Source: JANOMH01 sp031422295 (GTDB lineage Bacteria; Pseudomonadota; Alphaproteobacteria; Rhodobacterales; Rhodobacteraceae). From it: a DNA stretch of 64,000 bases. The notes under the pieces are model-generated. The model saw only the letters and a program-made list of their open reading frames with translations. It ran no database searches and had not been told where the DNA came from. The DNA lies in the NCBI GenBank assembly GCA_031422295.1, contig JANOQM010000082.1:35275-99274 (forward strand), given 5' to 3'. Positions 42,022 to 50,281 of this stretch are shown here, one piece after another. How positions within the stretch are numbered: the stretch's first letter is position 1; each line of letters starts with the position of its first letter. Position numbers and translations under genes: made by a program.

Positions 42022-43074
42022 ATGAAAGACGCCAATCCGACCCGATTGACCATCCGCCGCCCGGATGACTGGCACCTGCATTTGCGCGATGGCGCGATGC
42101 TGGCGGCGGTTTTGCCCGATACAGCCCGGCATTTCGCCCGGGCCATCGTGATGCCAAATCTGGTCCCACCCGTGGTAACAGCGGCCCAAGCAGCGCTTTA
42201 CCGCGACCGGATTATGCTGGCCCTGCCCAAAGGGGCCGATTTCACCCCGCTGATGACCCTGTATCTGACCGAGGAAACCGACCCGTCCGATGTGGCCCAT
42301 GCCCATGCCACCGGGATCGCCACAGCGGTCAAACTGTATCCGGCCGGGGCCACCACCAATTCGGCATCCGGCGTGCGCGATTTCGACAAAATCCGCCCCG
42401 TGCTGGAAAAAATGGCCGATATCGGCATGCCCTTGTGCGTGCATGGCGAAGTGACCGACCCCGAAGTTGATATTTTCGACCGCGAGGCGGTGTTTATCGA
42501 CCGGGTGCTGAAGCCCCTGCGCAAAAAGGTTCCCGATCTGAAAGTGGTGATGGAGCATGTGACCACGCAAAACGCCGTGGATTATGTACGCGACACCCAT
42601 CGCGGGCTGGCGGCCACGATCACCACGCATCACCTGATCATCAACCGCAACCACATTCTGGCCGGCGGTATTCGCCCGCATTACTATTGCCTGCCCGTGG
42701 CCAAACGCGAGGCGCATCGCGTGGCCCTGGTGCAGGCCGCCGTATCCGGCGATCACCGGTTTTTTCTGGGCACTGACAGTGCCCCGCATACCGATGCGAA
42801 TAAACTGCTGCCCTGCGGCTGTGCCGGAATATATTCTGCCCCCAATACCCTATCCTGTCTGGCAGAAGTGTTTGAAGCGGCTGGAAAATTGCGGAAACTT
42901 GAGGATTTCGTGTCGGTCAATGGCCCACAATTTTACGGCCTGCCGGTGAATACGGCAACGCTGAACTTAGTGCGCGGCGACCCGGTGCGGTATCCGGCGG
43001 CGCTGGACACTGGCGATGGGCCGGTAACTGTGTTTGACCCCGGGTTTGATCTGCACTGGCGGGTTGAAGATTAA
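42022..43074 (+). CDS. pyrC: Dihydroorotase (class II)
   Basis: A 350-residue zinc amidohydrolase catalysing the third step of pyrimidine synthesis. The metal ligands His18 and His20 lie in DDWHLHLRDG. Other signatures are VHGEVTD, VMEHVTTQNA and GTDSAPHTDANK. The length matches the E. coli-type class. The ATG at 42022 is preferred; an upstream GTG adds non-conserved residues. It is followed within 45 bases by pyrE. Confidence 0.95.
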   Translation: MKDANPTRLTIRRPDDWHLHLRDGAMLAAVLPDTARHFARAIVMPNLVPPVVTAAQAALYRDRIMLALPKGADFTPLMTLYLTEETDPSDVAHAHATGIATAVKLYPAGATTNSASGVRDFDKIRPVLEKMADIGMPLCVHGEVTDPEVDIFDREAVFIDRVLKPLRKKVPDLKVVMEHVTTQNAVDYVRDTHRGLAATITTHHLIINRNHILAGGIRPHYYCLPVAKREAHRVALVQAAVSGDHRFFLGTDSAPHTDANKLLPCGCAGIYSAPNTLSCLAEVFEAAGKLRKLEDFVSVNGPQFYGLPVNTATLNLVRGDPVRYPAALDTGDGPVTVFDPGFDLHWRVED

Positions 43075-43084
43075 CTTTTGATGC

Positions 43085-43101
43085 CTCCGGCGGAGGTATT
43101 T
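43085..43101 (+). terminator. Hairpin with T-run between pyrC and pyrE
   Basis: GCCTCCGGCGGAGG followed by TATTTTTG forms a short stem and T-rich tail. I recall similar GCCTCCGG-CGGAG-TATTTTT elements as abundant in Rhodobacterales intergenic regions. Weak terminator or repeat element. Confidence 0.5.
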
Positions 43102-43118
43102 TTGCAACTCCGAAAACC

Positions 43119-43802
43119 ATGGACAAGCCAATGATCCCCAGCAGTTTCCCGCCGAAAGACGAGATCGCACAATTGACAGCCCGGATGCTGCTGGAAATCG
43201 GCGCTGTGCATTTCAATGCGGCCGCGCCGTTCACCCATGCCAGTGGTCGCAAGGCCCCGACCTATATCGACTGCCGCAAACTGATTTCCTACCCGCGCAT
43301 CCGGTCGGTCCTGATGGATTTCCTGACCGTGACCGTGATGCGCGAGGCGGGTTTTGAGGCGTTTGACAATATCGCAGGCGGGGAAACCGCGGGGATTCCA
43401 TTTGCCGCTTTGGTATCCGAACGCCTTGCCTTGCCAATGACCTATGTGCGCAAAAAACCCAAAGGTTACGGCCGCAATGCCCGGATCGAAGGGGCGATGA
43501 CACCGGGCCAACGCGTGTTGCTGGTCGAAGATCTGGCGACGGATGGCGGATCGAAGCTGAGCTTTGTCAATGCGATCCGCGACACCGGCGCAAGTTGTGC
43601 GGCAACGGCAGTGATCTTTTATTACGACATTTATCCCGGCGTGACCGAGGCATTGGCAGCCGAAGGGGTGGCCCTGATCCATCTGTGTACCTGGTGGGAT
43701 GTCTTGGCCGAAGCACAGGCGCAGGCCAGATTTGACGCGGCCACATTGGCCGAAGTGGAGCGGTATTTGCGTGACCCCGCGGAATGGCGGCCAAAAGGCT
43801 AG
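43119..43802 (+). CDS. pyrE: Orotate phosphoribosyltransferase
   Basis: A 227-residue transferase forming orotidine 5'-phosphate. The PRPP loop VLLVEDLATDGGSK is at ~130-143 and the YVRKKPKGYGR flexible loop at ~109-119. It is followed by the ALAAEGVALIHL core. An ATG 12 bases downstream (43131) is a plausible alternative start, as homologues often begin MIPSS. It is probably coupled to pyrC unless the hairpin at 43085 terminates. Confidence 0.94.
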   Translation: MDKPMIPSSFPPKDEIAQLTARMLLEIGAVHFNAAAPFTHASGRKAPTYIDCRKLISYPRIRSVLMDFLTVTVMREAGFEAFDNIAGGETAGIPFAALVSERLALPMTYVRKKPKGYGRNARIEGAMTPGQRVLLVEDLATDGGSKLSFVNAIRDTGASCAATAVIFYYDIYPGVTEALAAEGVALIHLCTWWDVLAEAQAQARFDAATLAEVERYLRDPAEWRPKG

Positions 43803-43880
43803 ATTCCGCGCAAACTTTGGCCCAGCCTACATTGGGTTGACGAAAACCCGCGATTTGCGTCAAGATGTAGAATAATCGGG

Positions 43881-43889
43881 TTGTCCACA
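43881..43889 (+). promoter_or_regulatory. DnaA-box-like nonamer upstream of dnaB
   Basis: TTGTCCACA differs from the DnaA consensus TTATNCACA at one base and lies 96 bases before the dnaB start. Only one such copy is seen, so this is a weak candidate. Confidence 0.3.
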
Positions 43890-43984
43890 GAGATATACAA
43901 TTTGCGTGTGGGCTGGCCTTGCGTCTATTGCCATGGTTGGGGACAGGACCGGAATCAACCGGGCCAAAGCGGATGGGACAGGGC

Positions 43985-45481
43985 ATGAACGAGATCACCA
44001 GCTTTCGGGCCAAGGGCGTGGAAGAAGCATCCGCCGATTTGATGCCGCATTCGATCGAGGCCGAGCAGCAATTGCTGGGCGCGATCCTGACCAATAATGA
44101 TGTTTTTGACCGGATTGCCTCGATCATCGGGGCCAAACATTTCTACGATCCGGTGCATGCCCGGATTTTTGAGGTGGCAGCGGCGCGGATTTCCAAAAAT
44201 GCGCTGGCCTCGCCTGTCACCTTGAAAACATTCCTTGAGGATGATGAGGGCCTGCGCGAACTGGGCGGTCCGGCCTATCTGGCGCGTCTTGCCGGGGCGG
44301 CGATTTCAGCCTTTGCAGTGCGCGATTATGCGCAGATGATCTATGACCTGTCGGTGCGCCGCGAACTGATCCGGCTGGGCCGGGATATTGCGGCCAAGGC
44401 GGGCAAAGTGGACGTGGCGTCGGAACCAAAAGAGCAAATTGTCGAGGCCGAGCAGGAATTGTACCGACTGGCCGAACAGGGCACGTCGGAACGCGGCTTT
44501 CAGTCATTCCTGCGCGCTGTCACCGATGCGGTGCAAATGGCCAATGCCGCCTATCAGCGCGATGGCGGCTTGGCGGGCGTGTCTACCGGCCTGATTGATA
44601 TGGATAAAAAGCTGGGGGGGTTGCATAAATCCGACCTGCTGATCCTTGCGGGGCGTCCGTCGATGGGCAAAACCTCGCTCGCCACCAATATCGCCTTCAA
44701 CATTGCCAAGGCCTACCGCAAGGGCAAGTTGCATGACGGCACGGATGGCGCGGTGAATGGCGGCGTGGTCGGGTTTTTTTCGTTGGAGATGAGCGCTGAA
44801 CAACTGGCCGCACGGATATTGTCCGAAGCGTCCGAAGTGCCGTCCGACCAAATCCGGCGCGGTGATATGACCGAGGCCGAGTTTCGCCGCTTCGTCGAGG
44901 CCGCCAAGGCGCTGGAATCCTGCCCGCTGTTCATTGATGACACGCCCGCCCTGCCGATCAGCCAATTGGCGGCGCGGGCCCGCAGGTTGAAGCGTACCCA
45001 TGGCCTTGACGTGATTTTCGTGGATTATCTGCAACTGGTGCGCGGCACGGGCAAATCCGAAAACCGGGTCAATGAGATCAGTGAAATTACCCAAGGTCTC
45101 AAGGCGATAGCCAAGGAATTGAATGTGCCGGTGGTCGCCCTGTCACAGCTATCCCGGCAGGTGGAAAACCGCGAGGACAAGCGCCCGCAACTGTCAGACT
45201 TGCGCGAATCCGGGTCGATTGAGCAAGACGCCGATGTGGTGATGTTCGTGTTTCGCGAGGAATATTACAAGGAACGCGAAAAGCCCGGTGATCATGAGCT
45301 GGACAAGATGGCCACCTGGCAGGACGAGATGGAGCGCCTGCATGGCAAGGCAGAGGTGGTGATCGGCAAGCAGCGCCACGGGCCGATTGGTACGGTGGAC
45401 TTGTCGTTTGAAGGCCGCTTTACCCGGTTTGGCAACCTCGCCAAGGCGTGGCAGCAAGACGGTGATAGCAGCTATCATTGA
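43985..45481 (+). CDS. dnaB: Replicative DNA helicase DnaB
   Basis: A 498-residue hexameric helicase. The N-terminal DnaG-contact domain (PHSIEAEQQLLGAIL) is followed by the RecA-like motor: Walker A GRPSMGKTS from residue 223, Walker B DVIFVDYLQLV, and the ALSQLSRQVE and QDADVVMFVFREEYY motifs. No intein is present. The ATG at 43985 is preceded by a GACAGG-like box. The upstream extension in frame is not conserved. Confidence 0.96.
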   Translation: MNEITSFRAKGVEEASADLMPHSIEAEQQLLGAILTNNDVFDRIASIIGAKHFYDPVHARIFEVAAARISKNALASPVTLKTFLEDDEGLRELGGPAYLARLAGAAISAFAVRDYAQMIYDLSVRRELIRLGRDIAAKAGKVDVASEPKEQIVEAEQELYRLAEQGTSERGFQSFLRAVTDAVQMANAAYQRDGGLAGVSTGLIDMDKKLGGLHKSDLLILAGRPSMGKTSLATNIAFNIAKAYRKGKLHDGTDGAVNGGVVGFFSLEMSAEQLAARILSEASEVPSDQIRRGDMTEAEFRRFVEAAKALESCPLFIDDTPALPISQLAARARRLKRTHGLDVIFVDYLQLVRGTGKSENRVNEISEITQGLKAIAKELNVPVVALSQLSRQVENREDKRPQLSDLRESGSIEQDADVVMFVFREEYYKEREKPGDHELDKMATWQDEMERLHGKAEVVIGKQRHGPIGTVDLSFEGRFTRFGNLAKAWQQDGDSSYH

Positions 45482-45502
45482 TCCCGCTTGCATGAAATCC
45501 TG

Positions 45503-47221
45503 ATGCCAAACGACACATCACCGCCGTCGCGGCTGCGGGCGTTACGGGGCGATATGCTGGACTGGGCGGGTAATGCCTATGACATTGCATTGGCGCTGCG
45601 TTCTGTCGCCCCATTCCTGCTGGCCATTCTGGTGTTTCTGGGCGGGGCGGTGCTGCTGCTGTCGGGGTCTTTGCCCGAATATGGCTGGCGGGCGGCTTTG
45701 GTGCGCAATGTGTTGCCACTGCCCTTTGCCGAAGCCTCGCATTTGTCGGCCAGTCTGGCGGGGTTGGCTTTGCTGGTGCTGGCGCGCGGGCTGGCCCGGC
45801 GGATGGCGCAAGCCCGGATTGCCGCCACTGTCGTGCTGATGGCTGGGGCGATTTTCGCGCTGGCCAAAGGCTTTGAATGGGAAGAGGCGCTATTGCTGCT
45901 GGGTATGGCTGCCGCCCTGACCCTGACCCGCGATGCGTTTCACCGGCAGGGCGATTGGCGCAGTTTTCTGCGCCCCTCGGCGGGCTGGTTGGCTTTGGTT
46001 GGGGTGACCCTGCTGGCTGTCACTGTCATCGGGTTTCTGGGCTACCGCAATGTCACCTACCGGTCGGAACTGTGGTGGAGTTTCGCCTGGGGGGGGGATG
46101 CACCCCGGTTTCTGCGCGCCACATTGGTGCTGGCGATTGCCGCTGCCGCCCTGGCGTTGGACGCGCTGATCAACCGGCCGGTGCGCGCCCGCGCCCTGCC
46201 GCAACCTGTCCCGTCCGCCGTGCGCCGCCTGCTGGCGACCTGCCCCACATCGGCAATGCAAGTTGCCCTGCTGGGCGACAAGCGGTTTCTGGTCGCCCCG
46301 GATGGTGATGCTTTCCTGATGTATGGCATTTCGGGGCGCAGTTGGGCCTGTCTCGGCGGGCCATTTGGCGCAGGGCCCGCCTGTGATGCGCTGATCTGGG
46401 ATCTGGCTGAACGCGCCGACCGGGCGGGCTGCAAGACGGTATTTTACGGGATCAGCGCCAACCATATTCCGCAATTGCTGGACCTTGGCCATGCGATCCT
46501 GAAAACCGGCGAAGTGGCTCGGGTTGATCTGGCGACCTTCAGCCTTGACGGTCCCGCCCGCAAAGACCTGCGCTATGCCAAGGGCCGGGCCGAACGCGAC
46601 GGATTGCAGTTCAGGATCATGCCCAAAACCGAAGTTGCGGGCCAGATTGAGGCGTTGCGGGCGGTGTCGGATGCCTGGCTTGCGTCGCGCAAGGGCACCG
46701 AAAAAGGCTTTTCATTAGGCCGGTTTGACCCCGCTTATCTGGCCGAATTTGATCTGGCGATCATGTGCCATGAAGGCCGGATTGTGGCCTTTGCCAATTT
46801 GTGGCGCGGGGCCGATGCCCACGAAATTTCCATTGATCTGATGCGCCATTTGCCGGACCAGACTCCGGTGCTGATGGATGCGATGATGACCGAAACCCTG
46901 CTGGCCGCCAAAGCCATGGGATACACATGGTTCAATCTGGGCGGCGCACCGCTATCGGGCCTGAACAAACACCCGCTGGCATCGGTCTGGAGCAGGATCG
47001 GCACCATGGTTTACCGGCGCGGTGACGAATTTTACAGCTTTGAGGGCTTGCGCAATTTCAAGGACAAATTTGGCCCGGTCTGGTCGCCGGTGTACATGAC
47101 CTGCCCCGGTGGCCTGTCGATCCCGCGTGCGCTGATCGATGTGGCCCTGCTGATCTCGCGCCCCAGACGATTGGCCGAAGACGATGATGACACCGGCGAC
47201 CCTGCCCCGGTTTCCCCTTGA
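45503..47221 (+). CDS. MprF-like phosphatidylglycerol aminoacyltransferase, short form
   Basis: A 572-residue membrane protein. About six transmembrane helices fill residues ~35-225. The C-terminal soluble DUF2156/GNAT-like domain (~250-545) matches the aminoacyl transferase part of MprF: RKDLRYAKGRAERDGLQFRI, EKGFSLGRFD, ANLWRGADAHEISIDLMRH, FNLGGAPLSGL. Full MprF has ~14 helices and ~840 residues with a flippase half, so this form lacks much of it. It probably adds lysine or alanine to phosphatidylglycerol. The ATG at 45503 is preferred over a TTG at 45488. Confidence 0.88.
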   Translation: MPNDTSPPSRLRALRGDMLDWAGNAYDIALALRSVAPFLLAILVFLGGAVLLLSGSLPEYGWRAALVRNVLPLPFAEASHLSASLAGLALLVLARGLARRMAQARIAATVVLMAGAIFALAKGFEWEEALLLLGMAAALTLTRDAFHRQGDWRSFLRPSAGWLALVGVTLLAVTVIGFLGYRNVTYRSELWWSFAWGGDAPRFLRATLVLAIAAAALALDALINRPVRARALPQPVPSAVRRLLATCPTSAMQVALLGDKRFLVAPDGDAFLMYGISGRSWACLGGPFGAGPACDALIWDLAERADRAGCKTVFYGISANHIPQLLDLGHAILKTGEVARVDLATFSLDGPARKDLRYAKGRAERDGLQFRIMPKTEVAGQIEALRAVSDAWLASRKGTEKGFSLGRFDPAYLAEFDLAIMCHEGRIVAFANLWRGADAHEISIDLMRHLPDQTPVLMDAMMTETLLAAKAMGYTWFNLGGAPLSGLNKHPLASVWSRIGTMVYRRGDEFYSFEGLRNFKDKFGPVWSPVYMTCPGGLSIPRALIDVALLISRPRRLAEDDDDTGDPAPVSP

Positions 47222-47252
47222 CCTTGCCCGCCCCGCTGTCAAAAGACACGCC

Positions 47253-48290
47253 ATGAGTACCGCAGCCCTAGCCATTGATCTGGATGCCGTCGCCGCAAAT
47301 TGGCGTGCGATGGATGCCATGACGCAATGCGAAACGGCGGCTGTGGTCAAGGCTGATGGTTACGGTCTGGGTGCTGCCCGTGTCGCCCGCGCCTTGGCCC
47401 GCGCTGGGGCAAAACGGTTTTTCGTCGCGTTTGCCGAAGAAGGCGCCGCCGTGCGGCAGGCGTTAGGTCCGGCGTTCGAGATTTGTGTGTTGTCGGGCCA
47501 TATGCGCGGCGATACCGACATGATCGCCGATCTGATGCTGACGCCAATGCTGAATTCGGTTGATCAGTTGACCCGGCATTTCGAGGCTTTGCCCGGCCAT
47601 CCGTTTGGCGTGCAACTGGACACCGGCATGAACCGGCTGGGCATGGAATGGGATGAATGGGCTGCTGTGGCGGCTGTGGCGTTGGAACAGCGCCCCGCAC
47701 TGGTGATGTCGCATCTGGCCTGCGCCGATGAACCCGATCACCCGATGAACGCCTATCAGCTGGATATCTTTCATCAAATGACCGACGGGATTTCTGCCCC
47801 CCGGTCTTTGGCGGCAACGGGCGGCATCCTGCTGGGGCCAGCCTATCATTTTGATGTGACCCGTCCGGGGATCGGGCTGTATGGGGCCGAACCCTTTGCC
47901 GCCGGTCGCCCGGTGGTGACGCTGGACCTGCCCGTGGTGCAAATCCGCGAATTGCAGGTCGGCGAAGTGGTAGGGTATGGCAATGCGTGGCAGGCCAAGC
48001 GGCCCAGTCGGATTGCAACCGTGGCCGCAGGCTATGCCGATGGGTTGCTGCGCAGTCTGTCGCATAAGGCCACGCTGTGGCATGGGTCCGAACGCTGTCC
48101 GCTGGTCGCCCGGCTGTCGATGGACCTGATGACGGTCGATGTGACCGACCTGACCGAAGTGCCCGGCTATCTGACCCTGATTGGTCCGCATCAGACGGTC
48201 GATCAGCTGGCGACGGTCGCGGGCACCATCGGCTACGAGGTGCTGACCGGGCTTGGGGCCCGCTATCAGCGGCGGTATATATCGACATGA
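47253..48290 (+). CDS. alr: Alanine racemase
   Basis: A 345-residue PLP enzyme producing D-alanine for the cell wall. The PLP lysine is Lys33 in AVVKADGYGLGA. GVQLDTGMNRLGME, RPGIGLYGAEPF and the C-terminal RLSMDLMTVDVTDL are conserved. The ATG at 47253 is preferred, as the upstream frame is the end of the preceding gene. The stop overlaps mlaE (ATGA). Confidence 0.94.
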   Translation: MSTAALAIDLDAVAANWRAMDAMTQCETAAVVKADGYGLGAARVARALARAGAKRFFVAFAEEGAAVRQALGPAFEICVLSGHMRGDTDMIADLMLTPMLNSVDQLTRHFEALPGHPFGVQLDTGMNRLGMEWDEWAAVAAVALEQRPALVMSHLACADEPDHPMNAYQLDIFHQMTDGISAPRSLAATGGILLGPAYHFDVTRPGIGLYGAEPFAAGRPVVTLDLPVVQIRELQVGEVVGYGNAWQAKRPSRIATVAAGYADGLLRSLSHKATLWHGSERCPLVARLSMDLMTVDVTDLTEVPGYLTLIGPHQTVDQLATVAGTIGYEVLTGLGARYQRRYIST

Positions 48291-49063
48291 TCAGGCTGTT
48301 AGCCGGGGTTGGGGCGGCTGTGCTGGCCGGGCTGGCGGCCATCGGGCGGCTGGCAATGTTCACCGCGGACACGCTGAGCCACCTTGGCCGCGCCCCGTTT
48401 TACCCGCGCGAATTTGGATTGGCGCTGCTGCAAATCGGCTATTTTTCCTTGCCCGTCGTTGGCCTTACGGCGTTTTTCACCGGCGGCGCATTGGCGCTGC
48501 AAATCTACGCCGGTGGGGCGCGGTTCAGTGCCGAGGCGGTGGTGCCACAAATTGTGGCCATCGGCATGGTCCGCGAATTGGGGCCGGTGCTGGTGGGGCT
48601 GATGATTGCGGCCCGCGTCACGTCATCCATTGCCGCCGAGATTGCGACGATGAAAGTGACCGAACAGATTGACGCGTTGGTCACCCTGTCAACCCATCCG
48701 ATGAAATACCTGACCCTGCCGCGCGTTCTAGCCGCCACGCTGGTGATGCCGTTGCTGGTAGGGGTGGGTGACATCATCGGGATATTCGGCGGCTTTGTGG
48801 TGGGGACCAATTCGCTGGGTTTTAATGCGGCAGCTTACCTTAAAAACACCGCCGATTTTCTGGAACTGCGGGATATCGTCTCATCGCTGGCCAAGGGCGC
48901 GGTGTTCGGTTTCATCGCGGCCTTGCTGGGCTGTTACTACGGCATGAATTCAGAACGCGGGGCTATGGGCGTGGGCCGCGCCACCAAGGGGTCGGTCGTG
49001 GCCGCCGCCGTGCTGATACTGGCCGCGAATTTCCTGCTGACACAGGCGTTTTTTGCGATATGA
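48287..49063 (+). CDS. mlaE: MlaE-family lipid ABC transporter permease
   Basis: A 258-residue permease of the MlaE/YrbE family. It has the hallmark GLTAFFTGGALALQ, FGFI-type and ELGPVLVGLMIAARVTSSIAAE motifs, with five to six helices. With MlaF it moves phospholipids between the membranes. It overlaps alr and mlaF by four bases each (ATGA). No MlaD/MCE substrate-binding gene follows. Confidence 0.93.
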   Translation: MIRLLAGVGAAVLAGLAAIGRLAMFTADTLSHLGRAPFYPREFGLALLQIGYFSLPVVGLTAFFTGGALALQIYAGGARFSAEAVVPQIVAIGMVRELGPVLVGLMIAARVTSSIAAEIATMKVTEQIDALVTLSTHPMKYLTLPRVLAATLVMPLLVGVGDIIGIFGGFVVGTNSLGFNAAAYLKNTADFLELRDIVSSLAKGAVFGFIAALLGCYYGMNSERGAMGVGRATKGSVVAAAVLILAANFLLTQAFFAI

Positions 49064-49806
49064 TCATACTGGCCAATGTGCATAAATCATTTGGAACCAA
49101 CGCGGTATTGCGCGGGGTTAATGTATCGGTTGACCGTGGCCAATCGCTTGTTGTGATTGGTGGGTCGGGCACTGGCAAGTCGGTTTTGCTGAAATGCATT
49201 CTGGGGCTAATCACGCCGGACCAGGGCAATATCACCGTTGATGGCGCCGACGTGACCCGCCAGCCGCGTGACGCATTCCTGGCCCGGTTCGGGATGCTAT
49301 TCCAAGGGTCTGCATTATTTGACAGCCTGCCGGTTTGGCAAAACGTCGCCTTCCGGCTGCTGCGCGGGTCGCTGAAACGCCCTTGGCCCGAGGCGCGCGA
49401 GATTGCCATTGAAAAGCTGCGCCGTGTCGGACTGTCGCCCGATGTGGCCGACCGGCTGCCTGCGGAACTATCAGGCGGCATGCAGAAACGCGTGGGGCTT
49501 GCCCGCGCCATTGCCGCCAACCCCGAGATCATCTTTTTCGACGAGCCGACCACTGGCCTTGATCCTATCATGGCGGGTGTTATCAATGATCTGATCCGCG
49601 AAATTGTGACCGAAATGGGGGCCACCGCCGTCACCATCACCCATGACATGACATCCGTCCGCGCCATTGCTGACAGTGTGGCCATGCTGCACGGCGGTAT
49701 CGTGCGCTGGCATGGACCGATTGCCAATATGGACGCAAGTTCAGACCCTTACGTCGATCAGTTCATCTATGGCCGGCCCATCGGGCCGATTGAGACGCTT
49801 CGATAA
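49060..49806 (+). CDS. mlaF: MlaF-family lipid ABC transporter ATP-binding protein
   Basis: A 248-residue ABC ATPase. Walker A GGSGTGKS is at 34-41, signature LSGGMQKRVG, Walker B IIFFDEPTTGLDP and the H-loop THDM are all intact. The QKRVG ending of the signature and the short C-terminus fit MlaF. It is translationally coupled to mlaE and followed by a PqiA-like gene. Confidence 0.93.
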   Translation: MIILANVHKSFGTNAVLRGVNVSVDRGQSLVVIGGSGTGKSVLLKCILGLITPDQGNITVDGADVTRQPRDAFLARFGMLFQGSALFDSLPVWQNVAFRLLRGSLKRPWPEAREIAIEKLRRVGLSPDVADRLPAELSGGMQKRVGLARAIAANPEIIFFDEPTTGLDPIMAGVINDLIREIVTEMGATAVTITHDMTSVRAIADSVAMLHGGIVRWHGPIANMDASSDPYVDQFIYGRPIGPIETLR

Positions 49807-49819
49807 CAGGAAAAAGCCA

Positions 49820-50275
49820 TTGCGTATTTTGCAAATTTCCAATCTGGCCCTGCTGGTCTTGTTCCCGCTGTCATGGTTTGCCCCGCTGATGCGGGCGGGC
49901 CTGGTGCCGCTGTTTGGCCTGGATGAAATCAGCGTGATTACCGGGCTGCAGTCGCTATGGGAAAGTGATGCGACCTTGGCCCTGATCGTTACCGCCTTTG
50001 CCCTGTTCGCACCAATGCTGAAATCCATCGGGCTGGCGCTGATCCATGCAAATCTGCTATCGCCCCGCACGCTACCCGCCCTGTCGTGGATCGGCAAGCT
50101 GGCCATGGCGGATGTGTTTCTGGTGGCCCTGTTTGTCGTCGTGGCCAAGGGCGTGGGCATTGGCCGGGTCGAAACCGCATGGGGGCTGTATGCCTTTACC
50201 GCCTGCATTCTGGCGTCGATCGTGGTGTCAACGCTGACCGCCCGGCTTGCCCCAGCCCCTGAAATCGGCCACTAA
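49820..50275 (+). CDS. PqiA-like integral membrane protein
   Basis: A 151-residue membrane protein matching one PqiA-type (paraquat-inducible protein A) domain: four hydrophobic segments (ISNLALLVLFPLSWFAPL, TLALIVTAFALFAPMLKSIG, MADVFLVALFVVVAK, LYAFTACILASIVVSTL). I choose a TTG at 49820, because AGGAAAAAG lies right before it. PqiA proteins accompany MCE lipid-transport systems, which fits the mlaEF neighbours. Alternative starts lie inside mlaF. Confidence 0.8.
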   Translation: MRILQISNLALLVLFPLSWFAPLMRAGLVPLFGLDEISVITGLQSLWESDATLALIVTAFALFAPMLKSIGLALIHANLLSPRTLPALSWIGKLAMADVFLVALFVVVAKGVGIGRVETAWGLYAFTACILASIVVSTLTARLAPAPEIGH

Positions 50276-50281
50276 ACCGCC

